64,000 nucleotides of DNA from Rhizobium sp. L43 (GCF_002531725.1 NZ_NWSQ01000012.1:124001-188000), one strand, 5' to 3'. Counted from the first letter of the stretch, positions 9,828 to 17,817 are shown. Notes: generated by a model from the sequence alone, not told the origin. Numbers and translations: made by a program.

Positions 9828-9842
9828 TTAACGGACGTTAAC
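9828..9842 (+). promoter_or_regulatory. Second CtrA-like box, TTAA-N6-TTAAC
   Basis: TTAA (9828-9831), six bases, then TTAAC (9838-9842). It is one base shorter than the CtrA consensus spacing. Because it lies 48 bases from a perfect box and 106 bases before the Hpt ATG, it may be a weaker half of the same control region. The spacing defect keeps confidence low. Confidence 0.35.
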
Positions 9843-9948
9843 CATATGGCGAGATTTCCGCCCCGAATGTGCCGGAATTTAACGGGATGGCCACCCTCCT
9901 GACGCAGAACTGTTGCAACTGCGGACGACAGAGACGGGAGAATTGGCA

Positions 9949-10332
9949 ATGGCAGCTCAGATGGCAGCATTGAACATCGTATTCGAGGCGCCCGATAATG
10001 CAAAGGGACCCTGTCCCTCAAAGGTCCGGCCGATCGATCTGGTCCATCTCGCAAAGCAGACGATGGGCGACAAGACGCTGGAAATCGAAGTCCTTCAGAT
10101 GTTTGCGCGCCAGGCTCGCGCATGTCTGCAGGATATTGCGAGCGGCGAAACCATCCGCGTCGGCGCGGCCGCGCACCGCCTGAAGGGCGCGGCAAGCTCG
10201 GTCGGCGCGTTCCGCGTGTCGCAGACGGCTGAGGTCGTCGAGGAAACCGGCGGCGATGCTGGCGCGAGGGCAGCGCTCGGTGCCGCCGTCATCGACGCCG
10301 AGAATTTCATCCTGAAGCTCTGCCGCGGCTGA
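9949..10332 (+). CDS. Histidine phosphotransfer (Hpt) domain protein
   Basis: A 127-residue single-domain protein. The Hpt signature AAHRLKGAASSVGA puts the phosphorylatable histidine at residue 76, matching H-x-L-K-G-x4-G in families such as ArcB and ShpA. There is no kinase or receiver part, so it should shuttle phosphate between a hybrid kinase and a response regulator in the cytoplasm. The ATG at 9949 is preferred over an in-frame TTG at 9913 because GGGAG lies 8 bases upstream of the ATG. CtrA-type boxes lie upstream and a terminator hairpin follows. CckA, a hybrid kinase, is encoded 11 kb away, but a link between them is only a guess because ChpT normally takes that role. Confidence 0.85.
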   Translation: MAAQMAALNIVFEAPDNAKGPCPSKVRPIDLVHLAKQTMGDKTLEIEVLQMFARQARACLQDIASGETIRVGAAAHRLKGAASSVGAFRVSQTAEVVEETGGDAGARAALGAAVIDAENFILKLCRG

Positions 10333-10371
10333 TCTCCAAATCTCTTGTTGATGCATGTCGTTCGAACCAGG

Positions 10372-10405
10372 CCCGTTGTTCCATTGCGGAACCTCGGGTC
10401 TTTTT
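10372..10405 (+). terminator. Rho-independent terminator after the Hpt gene
   Basis: A stem CCCG-tt-GTTCC pairs with GGAAC-ct-CGGG around the loop ATTGC, with a 2x2 internal bulge, and is followed by CTTTTT. It lies 40 bases after the Hpt stop codon. Confidence 0.65.
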
Positions 10406-10545
10406 GCGACCTGCTCCATGACGCTTTGAAGACGGCGGGCGAAGGCCCGATCTGCGACGCTATGGCGAATTTCCGCAATGTTGACTGATGCGTCGAATTG
10501 TCGGAAGAAAATCCGCCCATCACTTGAAGACCGGAAATAATCCTG

Positions 10546-10866
10546 ATGCCAAAACTTACCATCGTTGCTTTCGACGGCACGCGCTTCGACCTCGACGTCG
10601 ACCAAGGCTCCACCGTAATGGAGAATGCCGTGCGCAATTCGGTGCCCGGCATTGAGGCCGAATGCGGCGGCGCCTGCGCCTGCGCGACCTGTCATGTCTA
10701 TGTCGACGAGGCATGGACCGAACAGGTCGGTCAGCCGGAAGCGATGGAAGAGGATATGCTCGACTTCGCCTTCGATGTGCGCCCGACCTCGCGGCTGTCC
10801 TGCCAGATCCGCATGAAGGCTGCCTATGACGGGCTCGTGGTGCACGTGCCGGAACGTCAAGCCTAA
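10546..10866 (+). CDS. fdxB: 2Fe-2S ferredoxin, adrenodoxin type
   Basis: A 106-residue ferredoxin. The four cluster ligands fit the vertebrate/ISC-type pattern: Cys40, Cys46 and Cys49 (C-x5-C-x2-C in ECGGACACATC) and Cys86 in RLSCQI. An extra Cys44 lies between the first two. The short acidic loop and the C-terminal PERQA tail are typical of the alphaproteobacterial FdII/FdxB group, which passes single electrons to cytochrome P450s or to Fe-S assembly. The gene stands alone on the plus strand, with the Hpt terminator upstream and two small hairpins starting at its own stop codon. The physiological partner cannot be read from the context; the symbol follows common usage. Confidence 0.88.
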   Translation: MPKLTIVAFDGTRFDLDVDQGSTVMENAVRNSVPGIEAECGGACACATCHVYVDEAWTEQVGQPEAMEEDMLDFAFDVRPTSRLSCQIRMKAAYDGLVVHVPERQA

Positions 10867-10907
10867 GCGCGCTGCGCGCTTTGGCCAGGCGTAAGCGCGC
10901 TGCGCTT
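10865..10907 (+). terminator. Two tandem hairpins at the ferredoxin stop codon
   Basis: AAGCGCG-ctg-CGCGCTT (10865-10881) begins inside the TAA stop. A shortened copy, AAGCGC-gct-GCGCTT (10893-10907 region), follows after 11 bases. Both are compact three-base-loop hairpins with only TTT or TTTG after them, so termination may be weak. A role in mRNA 3'-end protection is equally possible. Confidence 0.45.
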
Positions 10908-10940
10908 TGCTGACTGAGAATCTGCAGATGTGGATTCCAC

Positions 10941-10975
10941 AAAAAAGACGCCTCGCGCGCTAGAGCGAGCGAGGC
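10941..10975 (-). terminator. Rho-independent terminator, minus strand
   Basis: On the minus strand GCCTCGC (complement of 10969-10975) pairs with GCGAGGC (complement of 10950-10956) around a GC-rich inner part, followed by GTCTTTTTTG. The six-T run exists only on this strand. It ends either the small-RNA candidate or the DUF922 transcript. Confidence 0.75.
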
Positions 10976-11045
10976 GAGGCGGGCGCATTACCTACGGATG
11001 AGGGAGGAACATCCGCGGCTTCGGAACGCGCCAGGAGAACCCAGC
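10941..11045 (-). ncRNA. Candidate trans-acting small RNA with anti-Shine-Dalgarno loop
   Basis: On the minus strand a 6-bp stem (CGGATG/CATCCG, 10995-11015) displays the nine-base loop TTCCTCCCT, complementary to a Shine-Dalgarno sequence. An outer pairing (GGCGC at 10982-10986 with GCGCC at 11028-11032) encloses it. A strong GC hairpin and a TTTTTT run (10941-10975) then end the transcript. Loops with CCUCCC plus a terminator are the hallmark of rhizobial regulatory RNAs of the alpha-r14 / EcpR1 style. The 5' end is not defined and no convincing promoter was found. The terminator could instead serve the DUF922 gene 240 bases upstream. Confidence 0.45.
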
Positions 11046-11216
11046 GATGAAAGTCCAGTTGCCGTAGCTGCACTTTCGAATGTGTTCATATTAACGCGTT
11101 CCGGTTGAGTCTGCCAGGATGAAAAATGACCATTCAATCGCTGGGGAGGGCGCTGGTTTCGCACAAGTTTCGTTGTGCAGCTAAGGTTTTTCGCTCGCGT
11201 CCCGACTGAAAAAGCC

Positions 11217-11843
11217 TTATTTTTCGCCGGCTCGGCCGTTGATTCGATTGTTCAGCAATCTCAGCATGCGCTTCTGGAAATTGACCGCCTCGACCCGGTC
11301 GAATCGCGCCTGCTGCCGATCGTGCTCTTCTATACCGCGAGCTGATTCGTCGGAGACGAGTTCCTGCATGGCTTCGCAACTGCGCTGTTGCGGCAGCGCG
11401 CGAATGGCGCGTTCCATGGCGCGCGCCTGATCGCGGGCGATTTCGGCATGGCGCTCCTCGTGGCGCTTGATATCGCTCGACAGGGCATCCCAGATCATCG
11501 ACAGCTCCTTGCTGGCGCCCTTGCGGCTGCTCCAGCGCGGCAGGATGATCTGGGTGTGGACCGTGACCTTGACATTGCCAACGCGGCAACGCCCGTTATC
11601 CTGGATATAGGTGGCTTCACCGCCAAAGCGGATCTTCGTTGCGCCGGGATGGCGCGCCGAGGAACCGCTCGACGTCGGGCCGCGCCGGCTGAGTTCACGG
11701 TCGAGTTCATCGGCGGTTTTGCCGCTGATGCTGAAATAGGAATAGCTTTTCGATGCGATCACTTCTGCTGCCACCGGGCTGCAGACGGAAAGAGCAATGG
11801 AAAAGGCAATAGGAAGGACCATATAACGCACTGCAAGCGGCAT
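11217..11843 (-). CDS. DUF922 family exported protein, putative zinc-dependent protease
   Basis: A 208-residue protein with a signal peptide (hydrophobic run in the first 25 residues, then PVAAEVIAS). The motif RHEERHAEIARDQA contains HExxH (HEERH), the zinc-metalloprotease motif that led DUF922 proteins to be described as predicted proteases. Two cysteines flank it (GRCRVGN and RSCEAM) and could form a disulfide. It probably acts in the periplasm; the substrate is unknown. The ATG at 11843 is chosen because the signal peptide starts cleanly there; the frame stays open 20 codons further upstream. It diverges from the folate genes: its start and the folP start are only about 100 bases apart, so they probably share a control region. 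Confidence 0.75.
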   Translation of the reverse strand: MPLAVRYMVLPIAFSIALSVCSPVAAEVIASKSYSYFSISGKTADELDRELSRRGPTSSGSSARHPGATKIRFGGEATYIQDNGRCRVGNVKVTVHTQIILPRWSSRKGASKELSMIWDALSSDIKRHEERHAEIARDQARAMERAIRALPQQRSCEAMQELVSDESARGIEEHDRQQARFDRVEAVNFQKRMLRLLNNRINGRAGEK

Positions 11844-11944
11844 TCTGAACGCAACCCGTGTTGAAATCGACAGGAGCTTGGGGCATAGCCACCGCAAGCG
11901 CAATATCGGATGGCGCTTTTTTCGCGATCAATAGGATAAGTCTG

Positions 11945-12814
11945 GTGACAGGGTTCGAAGGCAGTTTATGGCGTGTCGGCCATGGCCGGGAGATCGAACT
12001 CGGCCGCCGTTCTCTCATCATGGCGATCATCAACGTGACGCCGGACTCCTTTTCCGACGGCGGACGTTTTGAAACCGTCGATGCGGCGGTCGAACAGGCG
12101 CTGCGGGCGGTGGACGAGGGAGCCGGGATTGTCGACGTCGGCGGCGAATCGACCCGGCCGAACGCTGCAACCGTCAGCCCTTCCGAGGAGCAGGCCCGCG
12201 TGCTGCCCGTCATCGAGGCGCTGCGCGGGCGCACCCGGGCGCTGATCTCGATCGACACCTATCGCGCCGAGACGGCGCGGCTTGCGGTTGGCGCCGGCGC
12301 CCATATCGTCAACGATGTGTTCGGGCTGCAGAAGGAGCCCGATATCGCCGACATCGCCGCGGCGACCGGGGCCGGGCTCTGCATCATGCATACCGGCCGC
12401 GACAGGGCGAAGCTTCCCGATGTCATTGCCGACCAGGTGCATTTTCTCAAACGGTCGCTTGATATCGCCGCTGCATCAGGCGTCAACCGCGACCGCATCG
12501 TGCTCGATCCGGGCTTCGGCTTCGCCAAGGAGACGGGGGAGGAGAACCTGGAGCTGATGGCGCGGTTCTCCGAACTTTCCCGCTTCGGCCTGCCGCTGCT
12601 CGCCGGCACGTCGCGCAAACGCTTCCTCGGTACGGTGACGGGGCGTGAGGCGCAAGACAGGGATGCGGCGACGGCTGCATCAAGCGCGCTGCTCAGGCTT
12701 CAAGGGGCTGCGGTTTTCCGCGTGCACAATGTCGCAATCAACAGGGACGCGCTCGACATCGCCGATGCTATGCTGAATGCGCGCCAGGAATTCGAGAGGA
12801 AGCGGCCGACATGA
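11945..12814 (+). CDS. folP: Dihydropteroate synthase
   Basis: A 289-residue TIM-barrel enzyme that joins p-aminobenzoate to 7,8-dihydropterin pyrophosphate, the sulfonamide target in folate synthesis. Visible signatures are IINVTPDSFSDGGRF (pterin loop 1), VDVGGESTRPNA (loop 2), the DPGFGFAK segment and the GTSRKRFLG loop with Arg/Lys contacts. The start is uncertain: GTG at 11945 gives the usual short N-terminus and has an AGGA about 8 bases before it, while the frame is open back to a GTG at 11858. It overlaps folB by 4 bases (ATGA), so the two should be translationally coupled in a folP-folB-folK operon. Confidence 0.93.
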   Translation: MTGFEGSLWRVGHGREIELGRRSLIMAIINVTPDSFSDGGRFETVDAAVEQALRAVDEGAGIVDVGGESTRPNAATVSPSEEQARVLPVIEALRGRTRALISIDTYRAETARLAVGAGAHIVNDVFGLQKEPDIADIAAATGAGLCIMHTGRDRAKLPDVIADQVHFLKRSLDIAAASGVNRDRIVLDPGFGFAKETGEENLELMARFSELSRFGLPLLAGTSRKRFLGTVTGREAQDRDAATAASSALLRLQGAAVFRVHNVAINRDALDIADAMLNARQEFERKRPT

Positions 12815-13176
12815 CCACCTACACGATCACGCTGCAGAACTGCGCCTTCTTTGCGCGCCACGGCGTGCATGACGAGGAGGAATTCCTCGGTCAGCGCTTC
12901 TTCGTCGATGCCGAGCTCGACGTCGTTGCCGGCGAGGCGCTGGAAAGCGATTCGATCAACGATACCGTCAACTACGGCATTGCCTTCACCGTGATCGAGC
13001 AGATTGTCACGGGCAAGCGGCGCTACCTGATCGAAGCCCTGGCGCTTGATATCGCCAAGGGGCTCTGCGAGACATTCCCGCAGGTCCGGCGGGCGAAGAT
13101 CACGGTGCGCAAGCCGAACGCCCCGGTGCCCGGCGTGCTCGATTTCGTGCAGGTGAGCATTGAACACTTTGCCTGA
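12811..13176 (+). CDS. folB: Dihydroneopterin aldolase
   Basis: A 121-residue protein of normal FolB size that cleaves 7,8-dihydroneopterin to 6-hydroxymethyl-dihydropterin and glycolaldehyde. Family features are the N-terminal LQNCAFFARHGVHDEEEFLGQRF (the Glu and Tyr-like pocket after the GVHDEE loop), SDSINDTVNYG, and the late lysine-containing KPNAPVPG segment that holds the catalytic lysine. The ATG overlaps the folP stop. The 3' end overlaps folK by 17 bases. It is the middle gene of the folate operon. Confidence 0.93.
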   Translation: MTTYTITLQNCAFFARHGVHDEEEFLGQRFFVDAELDVVAGEALESDSINDTVNYGIAFTVIEQIVTGKRRYLIEALALDIAKGLCETFPQVRRAKITVRKPNAPVPGVLDFVQVSIEHFA

Positions 13177-13687
13177 GGCCGCATTGCAATCCGCCACACT
13201 CGGTCTCGGCGGCAATATCGGCGATCCCGTCAAGGCGATGGCGGCCGCACTGCAGCGGCTGGACGAACGGGATGACTGCCGGGTGACGGCCGTCTCGCGG
13301 CTCTATCGCACGCCGCCCTGGGGCAAGACGGACCAATCCTTCTTCTTCAATGCCTGCGCGGCCGTTAAGACCACGCTGGAACCTGAGGCTTTGCTTGATG
13401 TCTGCCTGTCGATCGAACGGGAGATGAAACGCGAGCGCATCGAGCGCTGGGGACCACGCACCCTTGATATCGACGTGCTGACCTATGGCGACGTCATCCA
13501 GGAGGCGCCGCGGCTGGGACTGCCGCATCCGCGCATGACCGATCGCGGTTTCGTGCTGATGCCGCTCGCCGATATCGCGCCGGGCCTGCTCGTCAGGGGC
13601 AGGGCGGTCAGCGACTGGCTTGATGATGCCGAGGTCGCCGGCATTGAGGTCGCCGATAACAGTCACGACTGGTGGCGGAACGCCTGA
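13160..13687 (+). CDS. folK: 2-amino-4-hydroxy-6-hydroxymethyldihydropteridine pyrophosphokinase
   Basis: A 175-residue enzyme that moves pyrophosphate from ATP to 6-hydroxymethyl-dihydropterin, giving the FolP substrate. Signatures are LGLGGNIGDP (usual GSNLGD position), YRTPPWG, QSFFFNACAAVKT, the catalytic stretch RWGPRTLDIDVLTYG with paired aspartates, and PHPRMTDRGFVLMPL. It starts with TTG inside the end of folB and is the last gene of the operon; the next gene is convergent. Confidence 0.93.
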   Translation: MNTLPEAALQSATLGLGGNIGDPVKAMAAALQRLDERDDCRVTAVSRLYRTPPWGKTDQSFFFNACAAVKTTLEPEALLDVCLSIEREMKRERIERWGPRTLDIDVLTYGDVIQEAPRLGLPHPRMTDRGFVLMPLADIAPGLLVRGRAVSDWLDDAEVAGIEVADNSHDWWRNA

Positions 13688-13757
13688 AGCCGCAAAGCTG
13701 AAACGGAAAACGGCGGGAGCTCCGCCGCTTCAAGGAAAATCCGGAGATATCGGTTAT

Positions 13758-14309
13758 CTATTGGATGGAGCCGACGGCCATCTCGTCGACCTGGCGGGTC
13801 AGCGTCAGGCCGATGACCGGGATCATCTGGCTTTCGACCTTGACCGAAACGGTAACGTTCATCGTCTTGTCGTCGCGCACGCGGGCGATCATCGCGCCGT
13901 TCAGCTTGGCGCGGTTGATGCCGACGACGACGGTATCTTCGCTGACGGCGCCGGAGACGACGTCAAGACCCTTGCCGGCGGCGCCGTCGAGGAACTTGCC
14001 CTTGTAGCTCGAGCCCGACTGCGAGATGACGGCGGTCATCGGCTGCTTGAAGACACCGACGCGGCAAGTGCCGTCGAGCTTGATGCCGGCGCTGCTATCG
14101 CCTGTGGGCTCGCCGATCAGGTTACAGGTGAACTTTGTGCCCTTGTACTTGCCGGCGACGATTTCGCCCGGGCCCTTCCACGAGCCGGCGACGGAATCGA
14201 AGAACGCCTTGTCACGGGTTGCGGCCGTGGCTGCCGGAGCGACATCTGCGACGGGAGACAATGCCGCGGCGGCCAGACCGCATATAATGAGAAACTTGCG
14301 CGAATACAT
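13758..14309 (-). CDS. Exported protein of unknown function
   Basis: A 183-residue protein with a signal peptide (MYSRKFLIICGLAAAALSP, then an AATAA cleavage region). The mature domain has a lipocalin-like beta pattern: SWKGPGEIVAGKYKGTKFTC near its start, then a single cysteine pair (FTCNL and GTCRVG), and a repeat of short beta strands ending VKVESQMIPVIGLTLTR. I do not recognise a named family. The ATG at 14309 follows AAGGA by 7 bases; an in-frame ATG nine codons upstream has no ribosome site. It is convergent with folK. Confidence 0.8.
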   Translation of the reverse strand: MYSRKFLIICGLAAAALSPVADVAPAATAATRDKAFFDSVAGSWKGPGEIVAGKYKGTKFTCNLIGEPTGDSSAGIKLDGTCRVGVFKQPMTAVISQSGSSYKGKFLDGAAGKGLDVVSGAVSEDTVVVGINRAKLNGAMIARVRDDKTMNVTVSVKVESQMIPVIGLTLTRQVDEMAVGSIQ

Positions 14310-14519
14310 GGATTTTCCTTGGCAAACACCACTCACGAATTGGCTGCAAGTTTTGCCGAATAATGGTTAATCCTTCCTTTCGATTGTGCCGAAATGCGCG
14401 GCGACACAGGGTTTTCGCGCGGCGACAATTTCAAATTATCATCGCTATATCCTTGAATCTGCTGCAAGTATTTCGGCATTACGCAGGGGAAGGTGAAAGC
14501 TGCGGAATCGCGTCGTCGA

Positions 14520-15599
14520 TCAAGGATTGTTGTTGCGCGGTGACATGGACGGCGTGAGATCGCCGATAAAATCACCGATTCCCGGCCGCTTCAGGGCGTG
14601 GAAGGCGAGCGGGCGGCAGAGATCCATCGCCGCGATTCCAATACGGGCGGTCATCAGGCCGTTGATGACACCTTCGCCCAGCCGGGCAGAGAGCCTGGAG
14701 GCAAGCCCATGGCCGAGCACCTGCTGGACGAGGCTGTCGCCGACGGCGATCGAGCCGGTGACGGCGAGATGCGCGAGCACATCACGCAGCAGACGGAACA
14801 TGCCGAGCGTGCCGGGGCGGCCGCCGTAAAGCTCGGCCATGGCGCGGATCAGGCGCACGGCCTCGTAGAGCACATAGAGCAGGTCGACGACGGCGCGCGG
14901 GCTGACGGCGGTGACGATCGAGACGCGTTTCGAGGCGCTGACGATCAGGGCGCGAGCCTTGCGGTCTAGCGGAGCGAGCAATTCACGCTCGGCCAACGCA
15001 ATCAGATGCGGGGGATCGATAACCTCGCCCTCGGTCGCCTTCAGCGTTGCACGGCCCTTCGATGTTTCGGGATTGCCGGAAAGCAGTGTGGAGAGCTGCG
15101 CGACGACGGCGCGGGCCTTGGCCGGCCGGGTTTCAGCAATCGCAGCTTCCGCTTCGGCCTTGATTGCCTGGACGGCGGCAAGGCGCATCATGCCTGCTGT
15201 CTCGCGGATGACGAGGGCGAGCACGGCGAGGATGCCGACCGCGAGGACGGCAAGGGCGACATAACCCAGCCAGTCGGCGCGGGTGAAGAGATCGCGGATC
15301 AGGCTGTCGGTCCAGAGGCCGAGGCCAAGCGACAGCAGGATGCCGAAGGCGCCGGCGGCGATCTTGCCGAAGGAGGTCCGGCGCTTGCGCGGCGCGGCAA
15401 CGGGAACTGCGCTCAGATCCCTGTCGGGATTGAGGAAGGGATCGTCCTCATCCGGCGTCACGACGATATGTTCAGAGAAGCTTTCCGGCTTGCGCCGCTC
15501 ACCTGCCTGGCGGCCGTTGTCGCGCCGCTCGGTGGCCTCATCCTCATAGGTGAAGGCGGCAGGTGGCCGGCGCGGCGGATCGGACGGGGGCTTGCTCAT
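14520..15599 (-). CDS. YcjF / TIGR01620 family membrane protein (DUF697)
   Basis: A 359-residue protein with a long polar N-terminus (residues 1-70), two transmembrane helices at about 75-97 and 105-127, and a C-terminal DUF697-type domain (from about residue 240: RLIRAMAELYGGRPG and following). It matches the UPF0283/YcjF family. YcjF is always found with the ATPase YcjX, a pair often linked to envelope stress, but its molecular function is not established. Its ATG overlaps the stop of the upstream ycjX-like gene by 4 bases, so the two are translationally coupled. Confidence 0.88.
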   Translation of the reverse strand: MSKPPSDPPRRPPAAFTYEDEATERRDNGRQAGERRKPESFSEHIVVTPDEDDPFLNPDRDLSAVPVAAPRKRRTSFGKIAAGAFGILLSLGLGLWTDSLIRDLFTRADWLGYVALAVLAVGILAVLALVIRETAGMMRLAAVQAIKAEAEAAIAETRPAKARAVVAQLSTLLSGNPETSKGRATLKATEGEVIDPPHLIALAERELLAPLDRKARALIVSASKRVSIVTAVSPRAVVDLLYVLYEAVRLIRAMAELYGGRPGTLGMFRLLRDVLAHLAVTGSIAVGDSLVQQVLGHGLASRLSARLGEGVINGLMTARIGIAAMDLCRPLAFHALKRPGIGDFIGDLTPSMSPRNNNP

Positions 15600-17071
15600 G
15601 CGAGACGGTCTCCGAACAGGAACTGCATGGCGCGATCGAGGCGGATATGCGGCACCGACAGCTTGATGCCGCCGCCGGTTTCCTCAAGCTGCGGCGGGCG
15701 GAACCGGACGACGTTGACGTCGGGCAGTTGCAGGCCTGGTGCACCCGAGGCAATGCGGTCGAACAGGCTTTCCGGATCCTCCGGCAGGTCGCCGGGGAAG
15801 ATCGCGGTCTTTTTCAGGCCGTCGAAGCGCTCGGCCCCGATGGTTTCGCCCTCCATCGGCGTGCCGACGATAACAGGCAGGTCATGACCGTCGCGCTTGA
15901 CAGATGCCTCGCGGGTGGCGCGCACGGAGGCGAGCGCCATGACGTCGATGCCGGCGCCGGCCATGCCGATTCGCTCGATGGCGCGATCGACGAGGCGGCG
16001 GGTCAGCGCATCGAGCCGGTCGTGGCTTTCATGGTGGAGATGATCGGCCTTGGTGGCGGCGACCAGCACGCGGTCGATGCGGCGCCCGAGCAGCGAGGAG
16101 AGCAGCGAATTGGTGCCGGGGCGGAAACAGGCGAGCACATCGGTCAGCGCCCGCTCCAGATCCTGCACCGCTTCGGGGCCGCGGTTCATCGCCTGCAGTG
16201 CATCGACCAGCACGATCTGGCGGTCGAGGCGGGCGAAATGCTCGCGGAAGAAGGGTTTGACGACGACCGATTTATAGGCCTCGTAGCGCCGCTCCATCAT
16301 CGTCCAGAGCGAGCCGCGGCCGGGACGCGCGTCCGGCGGCAGCGCCAGCGGTGCGAAGGTCAGCGCCGGCGATCCGTCGAGATCACCGGGCAGGAGCAGA
16401 CGGCCGGGCGGCAAGGTGGAAAGCGAGCGTTCGTCGGCCTTGCAGGCCTTGAGATAATCGGCAAAGGCCATGGCGAGGTCGCGGGCGACCATCTCGTCGG
16501 CGCTGGCGTGGATATCGGCAGCACGCGTCAGCGCCAGCCATCCCCGCGACAGTTCGGAACGGACGCCGGATTCGGCAAGCGCGATCGTTTCCTCGCTGAA
16601 GGTGCGGTAGTCCTTGCCGAGCAGCGGCAGGTCGAGCAGCCATTCGCCGGGATAATCGACGATGTCGATCGACAGGCGGCCGGGCGAAAACAGCCGGTTC
16701 CAGCCGCTGGCGCTCTGATAATCCAGCGTGATTCGCAGTTCCGATATGGCGCGGGTCGAATCCGGCCAGATACGGTCCTTCACCAGCGCGCGGATATGGT
16801 CCTCGTACTGGAAACGCGGCACGGCATCATCGGGCTGCGGCTCCAGCCGTACCGCCGAGACGCGACCCGACTGCACCGGCTCGAACAGCGGCAGGCGGCC
16901 GCCATGCAGCAGATTGTGGACCAGCGAGGAAATGAAGACCGTCTTGCCGGAGCGGGAGAGGCCGGTGACGCCGAGCCGCACGGTCGGATTGACGAGGCCG
17001 CTCGCTCGGTCGGCGAGATTGTCGAGGGCGATGCGGGCGTCATCGGCAAAGGATGTCAGGCGTAGCGACAA
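15596..17071 (-). CDS. YcjX-like P-loop GTPase/ATPase (DUF463)
   Basis: A 491-residue protein. The Walker A motif GLSRSGKT is at residues 37-44, followed by VFISSLVHNLLHGGRLPLFE, and a Walker B-like DIVDYPGEWLLD near residue 180. The TKADHLHHESHDRL segment resembles a GTPase N/TKxD motif. This matches YcjX/DUF463. The partner ycjF-like gene overlaps its 3' end. The TTG start at 17071 is preferred (GGAA 8 bases upstream); the frame is open ten codons further, to a TTG at 17101 without a visible ribosome site. It is probably cytoplasmic, bound to the membrane through its partner; the biological role is unknown. Confidence 0.88.
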   Translation of the reverse strand: MSLRLTSFADDARIALDNLADRASGLVNPTVRLGVTGLSRSGKTVFISSLVHNLLHGGRLPLFEPVQSGRVSAVRLEPQPDDAVPRFQYEDHIRALVKDRIWPDSTRAISELRITLDYQSASGWNRLFSPGRLSIDIVDYPGEWLLDLPLLGKDYRTFSEETIALAESGVRSELSRGWLALTRAADIHASADEMVARDLAMAFADYLKACKADERSLSTLPPGRLLLPGDLDGSPALTFAPLALPPDARPGRGSLWTMMERRYEAYKSVVVKPFFREHFARLDRQIVLVDALQAMNRGPEAVQDLERALTDVLACFRPGTNSLLSSLLGRRIDRVLVAATKADHLHHESHDRLDALTRRLVDRAIERIGMAGAGIDVMALASVRATREASVKRDGHDLPVIVGTPMEGETIGAERFDGLKKTAIFPGDLPEDPESLFDRIASGAPGLQLPDVNVVRFRPPQLEETGGGIKLSVPHIRLDRAMQFLFGDRLA

Positions 17072-17148
17072 GGCGCGATTCCGGTTGGTGACTGCCGGCA
17101 ATATAGGAAGGGTCCGCCGCCCGCAAAAGAAGAGCAGCGCGAAAGACT

Positions 17149-17643
17149 TCAGACGACCACGAAATCGGTGAGGCGCCAGGCGGTGGCGGAAGCGTCGTAA
17201 TCGACGACGGCAAGGCCTGCCGTCGGGAAGCCGCCGGGAAGGGCGCTGACCATCGCCTCATGGCCGATCAGCACCTCCAGCGCCTGCTCCATGGTTGGAT
17301 TGTGGCCGACCAGCATGACAGCGGCCACCTCCTGCGAATCGACGATCTCGATATAGTTATCAACAGTGGCGTTGTAGAGCGCGTCGACATAACGAACCTC
17401 GAGCGAGAGGCCGATTGCCCTATACACCGCATCGGCCGTATCGCGGCAGCGCAATGCCGTCGAGCTGATCAGAAGATCGGGGCGATAGCCTTTGTCGGCG
17501 GCCTTGTCGGCGATGATCTCGGCATCGCCAAAGCCTTTTTCGTTGAGCGGCCGGTCGAAATCGCGCTGTCCGGGTTCGGCCCAGGCGGCCTCGGCATGGC
17601 GCAGGAGATAGATGCGGTTGGGCGGAGGCAGCGGTACGGTCAT
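17149..17643 (-). CDS. SixA-like histidine phosphatase
   Basis: A 164-residue protein of the histidine phosphatase (phosphoglycerate mutase-like) superfamily. The catalytic RHG motif appears as YLLRHAEAAW, then PLNEKGFGDAEIIADKA, DLLISSTALRCRDTADAV and a second histidine in MLVGHNPTMEQAL. The short length and this layout are typical of SixA/YciA-like proteins that remove phosphate from histidine in Hpt proteins or from small molecules. The ATG at 17643 is chosen; a TTG two codons upstream is also in frame. The target is unknown. It lies about 80 bases upstream of ycjX on the same strand, so it may share its transcript. Confidence 0.85.
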   Translation of the reverse strand: MTVPLPPPNRIYLLRHAEAAWAEPGQRDFDRPLNEKGFGDAEIIADKAADKGYRPDLLISSTALRCRDTADAVYRAIGLSLEVRYVDALYNATVDNYIEIVDSQEVAAVMLVGHNPTMEQALEVLIGHEAMVSALPGGFPTAGLAVVDYDASATAWRLTDFVVV

Positions 17644-17817
17644 GGGCAAATCCAGGATCGGGCGGGTCTTTTCAGTAGCGGTTGCGATTGGCTGCCGTCA
17701 ATCGCCAGCCGCGCCGCAACTGCCTAAAACCTGGCCGATAACACGGCGTTTTGAAGGCGAAGAGAAAAACGGTGGCCGGAATAACCATGACAAAATAGAC
17801 CGTTAGCCGAAAATTGT

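Larger units (their letters stand above)
9488..9948. other. Divergent intergenic region between the GPR-like and Hpt genes
   Basis: A 461-base gap that is clearly more AT-rich than the flanking genes, especially from 9600 to 9850. It carries promoters for two genes transcribed away from each other. The only strong motifs I see are the paired TTAA boxes at 9765-9780 and 9828-9842. No supported reading frame or RNA gene is present. Confidence 0.7.
10867..11216. other. 350-base gap holding hairpins and a candidate small RNA
   Basis: The gap lies between the ferredoxin stop and the 3' end of the DUF922 gene. It holds the tandem hairpins above, then a minus-strand terminator and a structured stretch (10941-11045) described separately. 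From about 11050 to 11216 I see no supported gene. Confidence 0.6.

Noticed and set aside
10018..10860. 280-codon minus-strand frame opposite the Hpt and ferredoxin genes
   Set aside because: It spans two well-supported plus-strand genes and a terminator.
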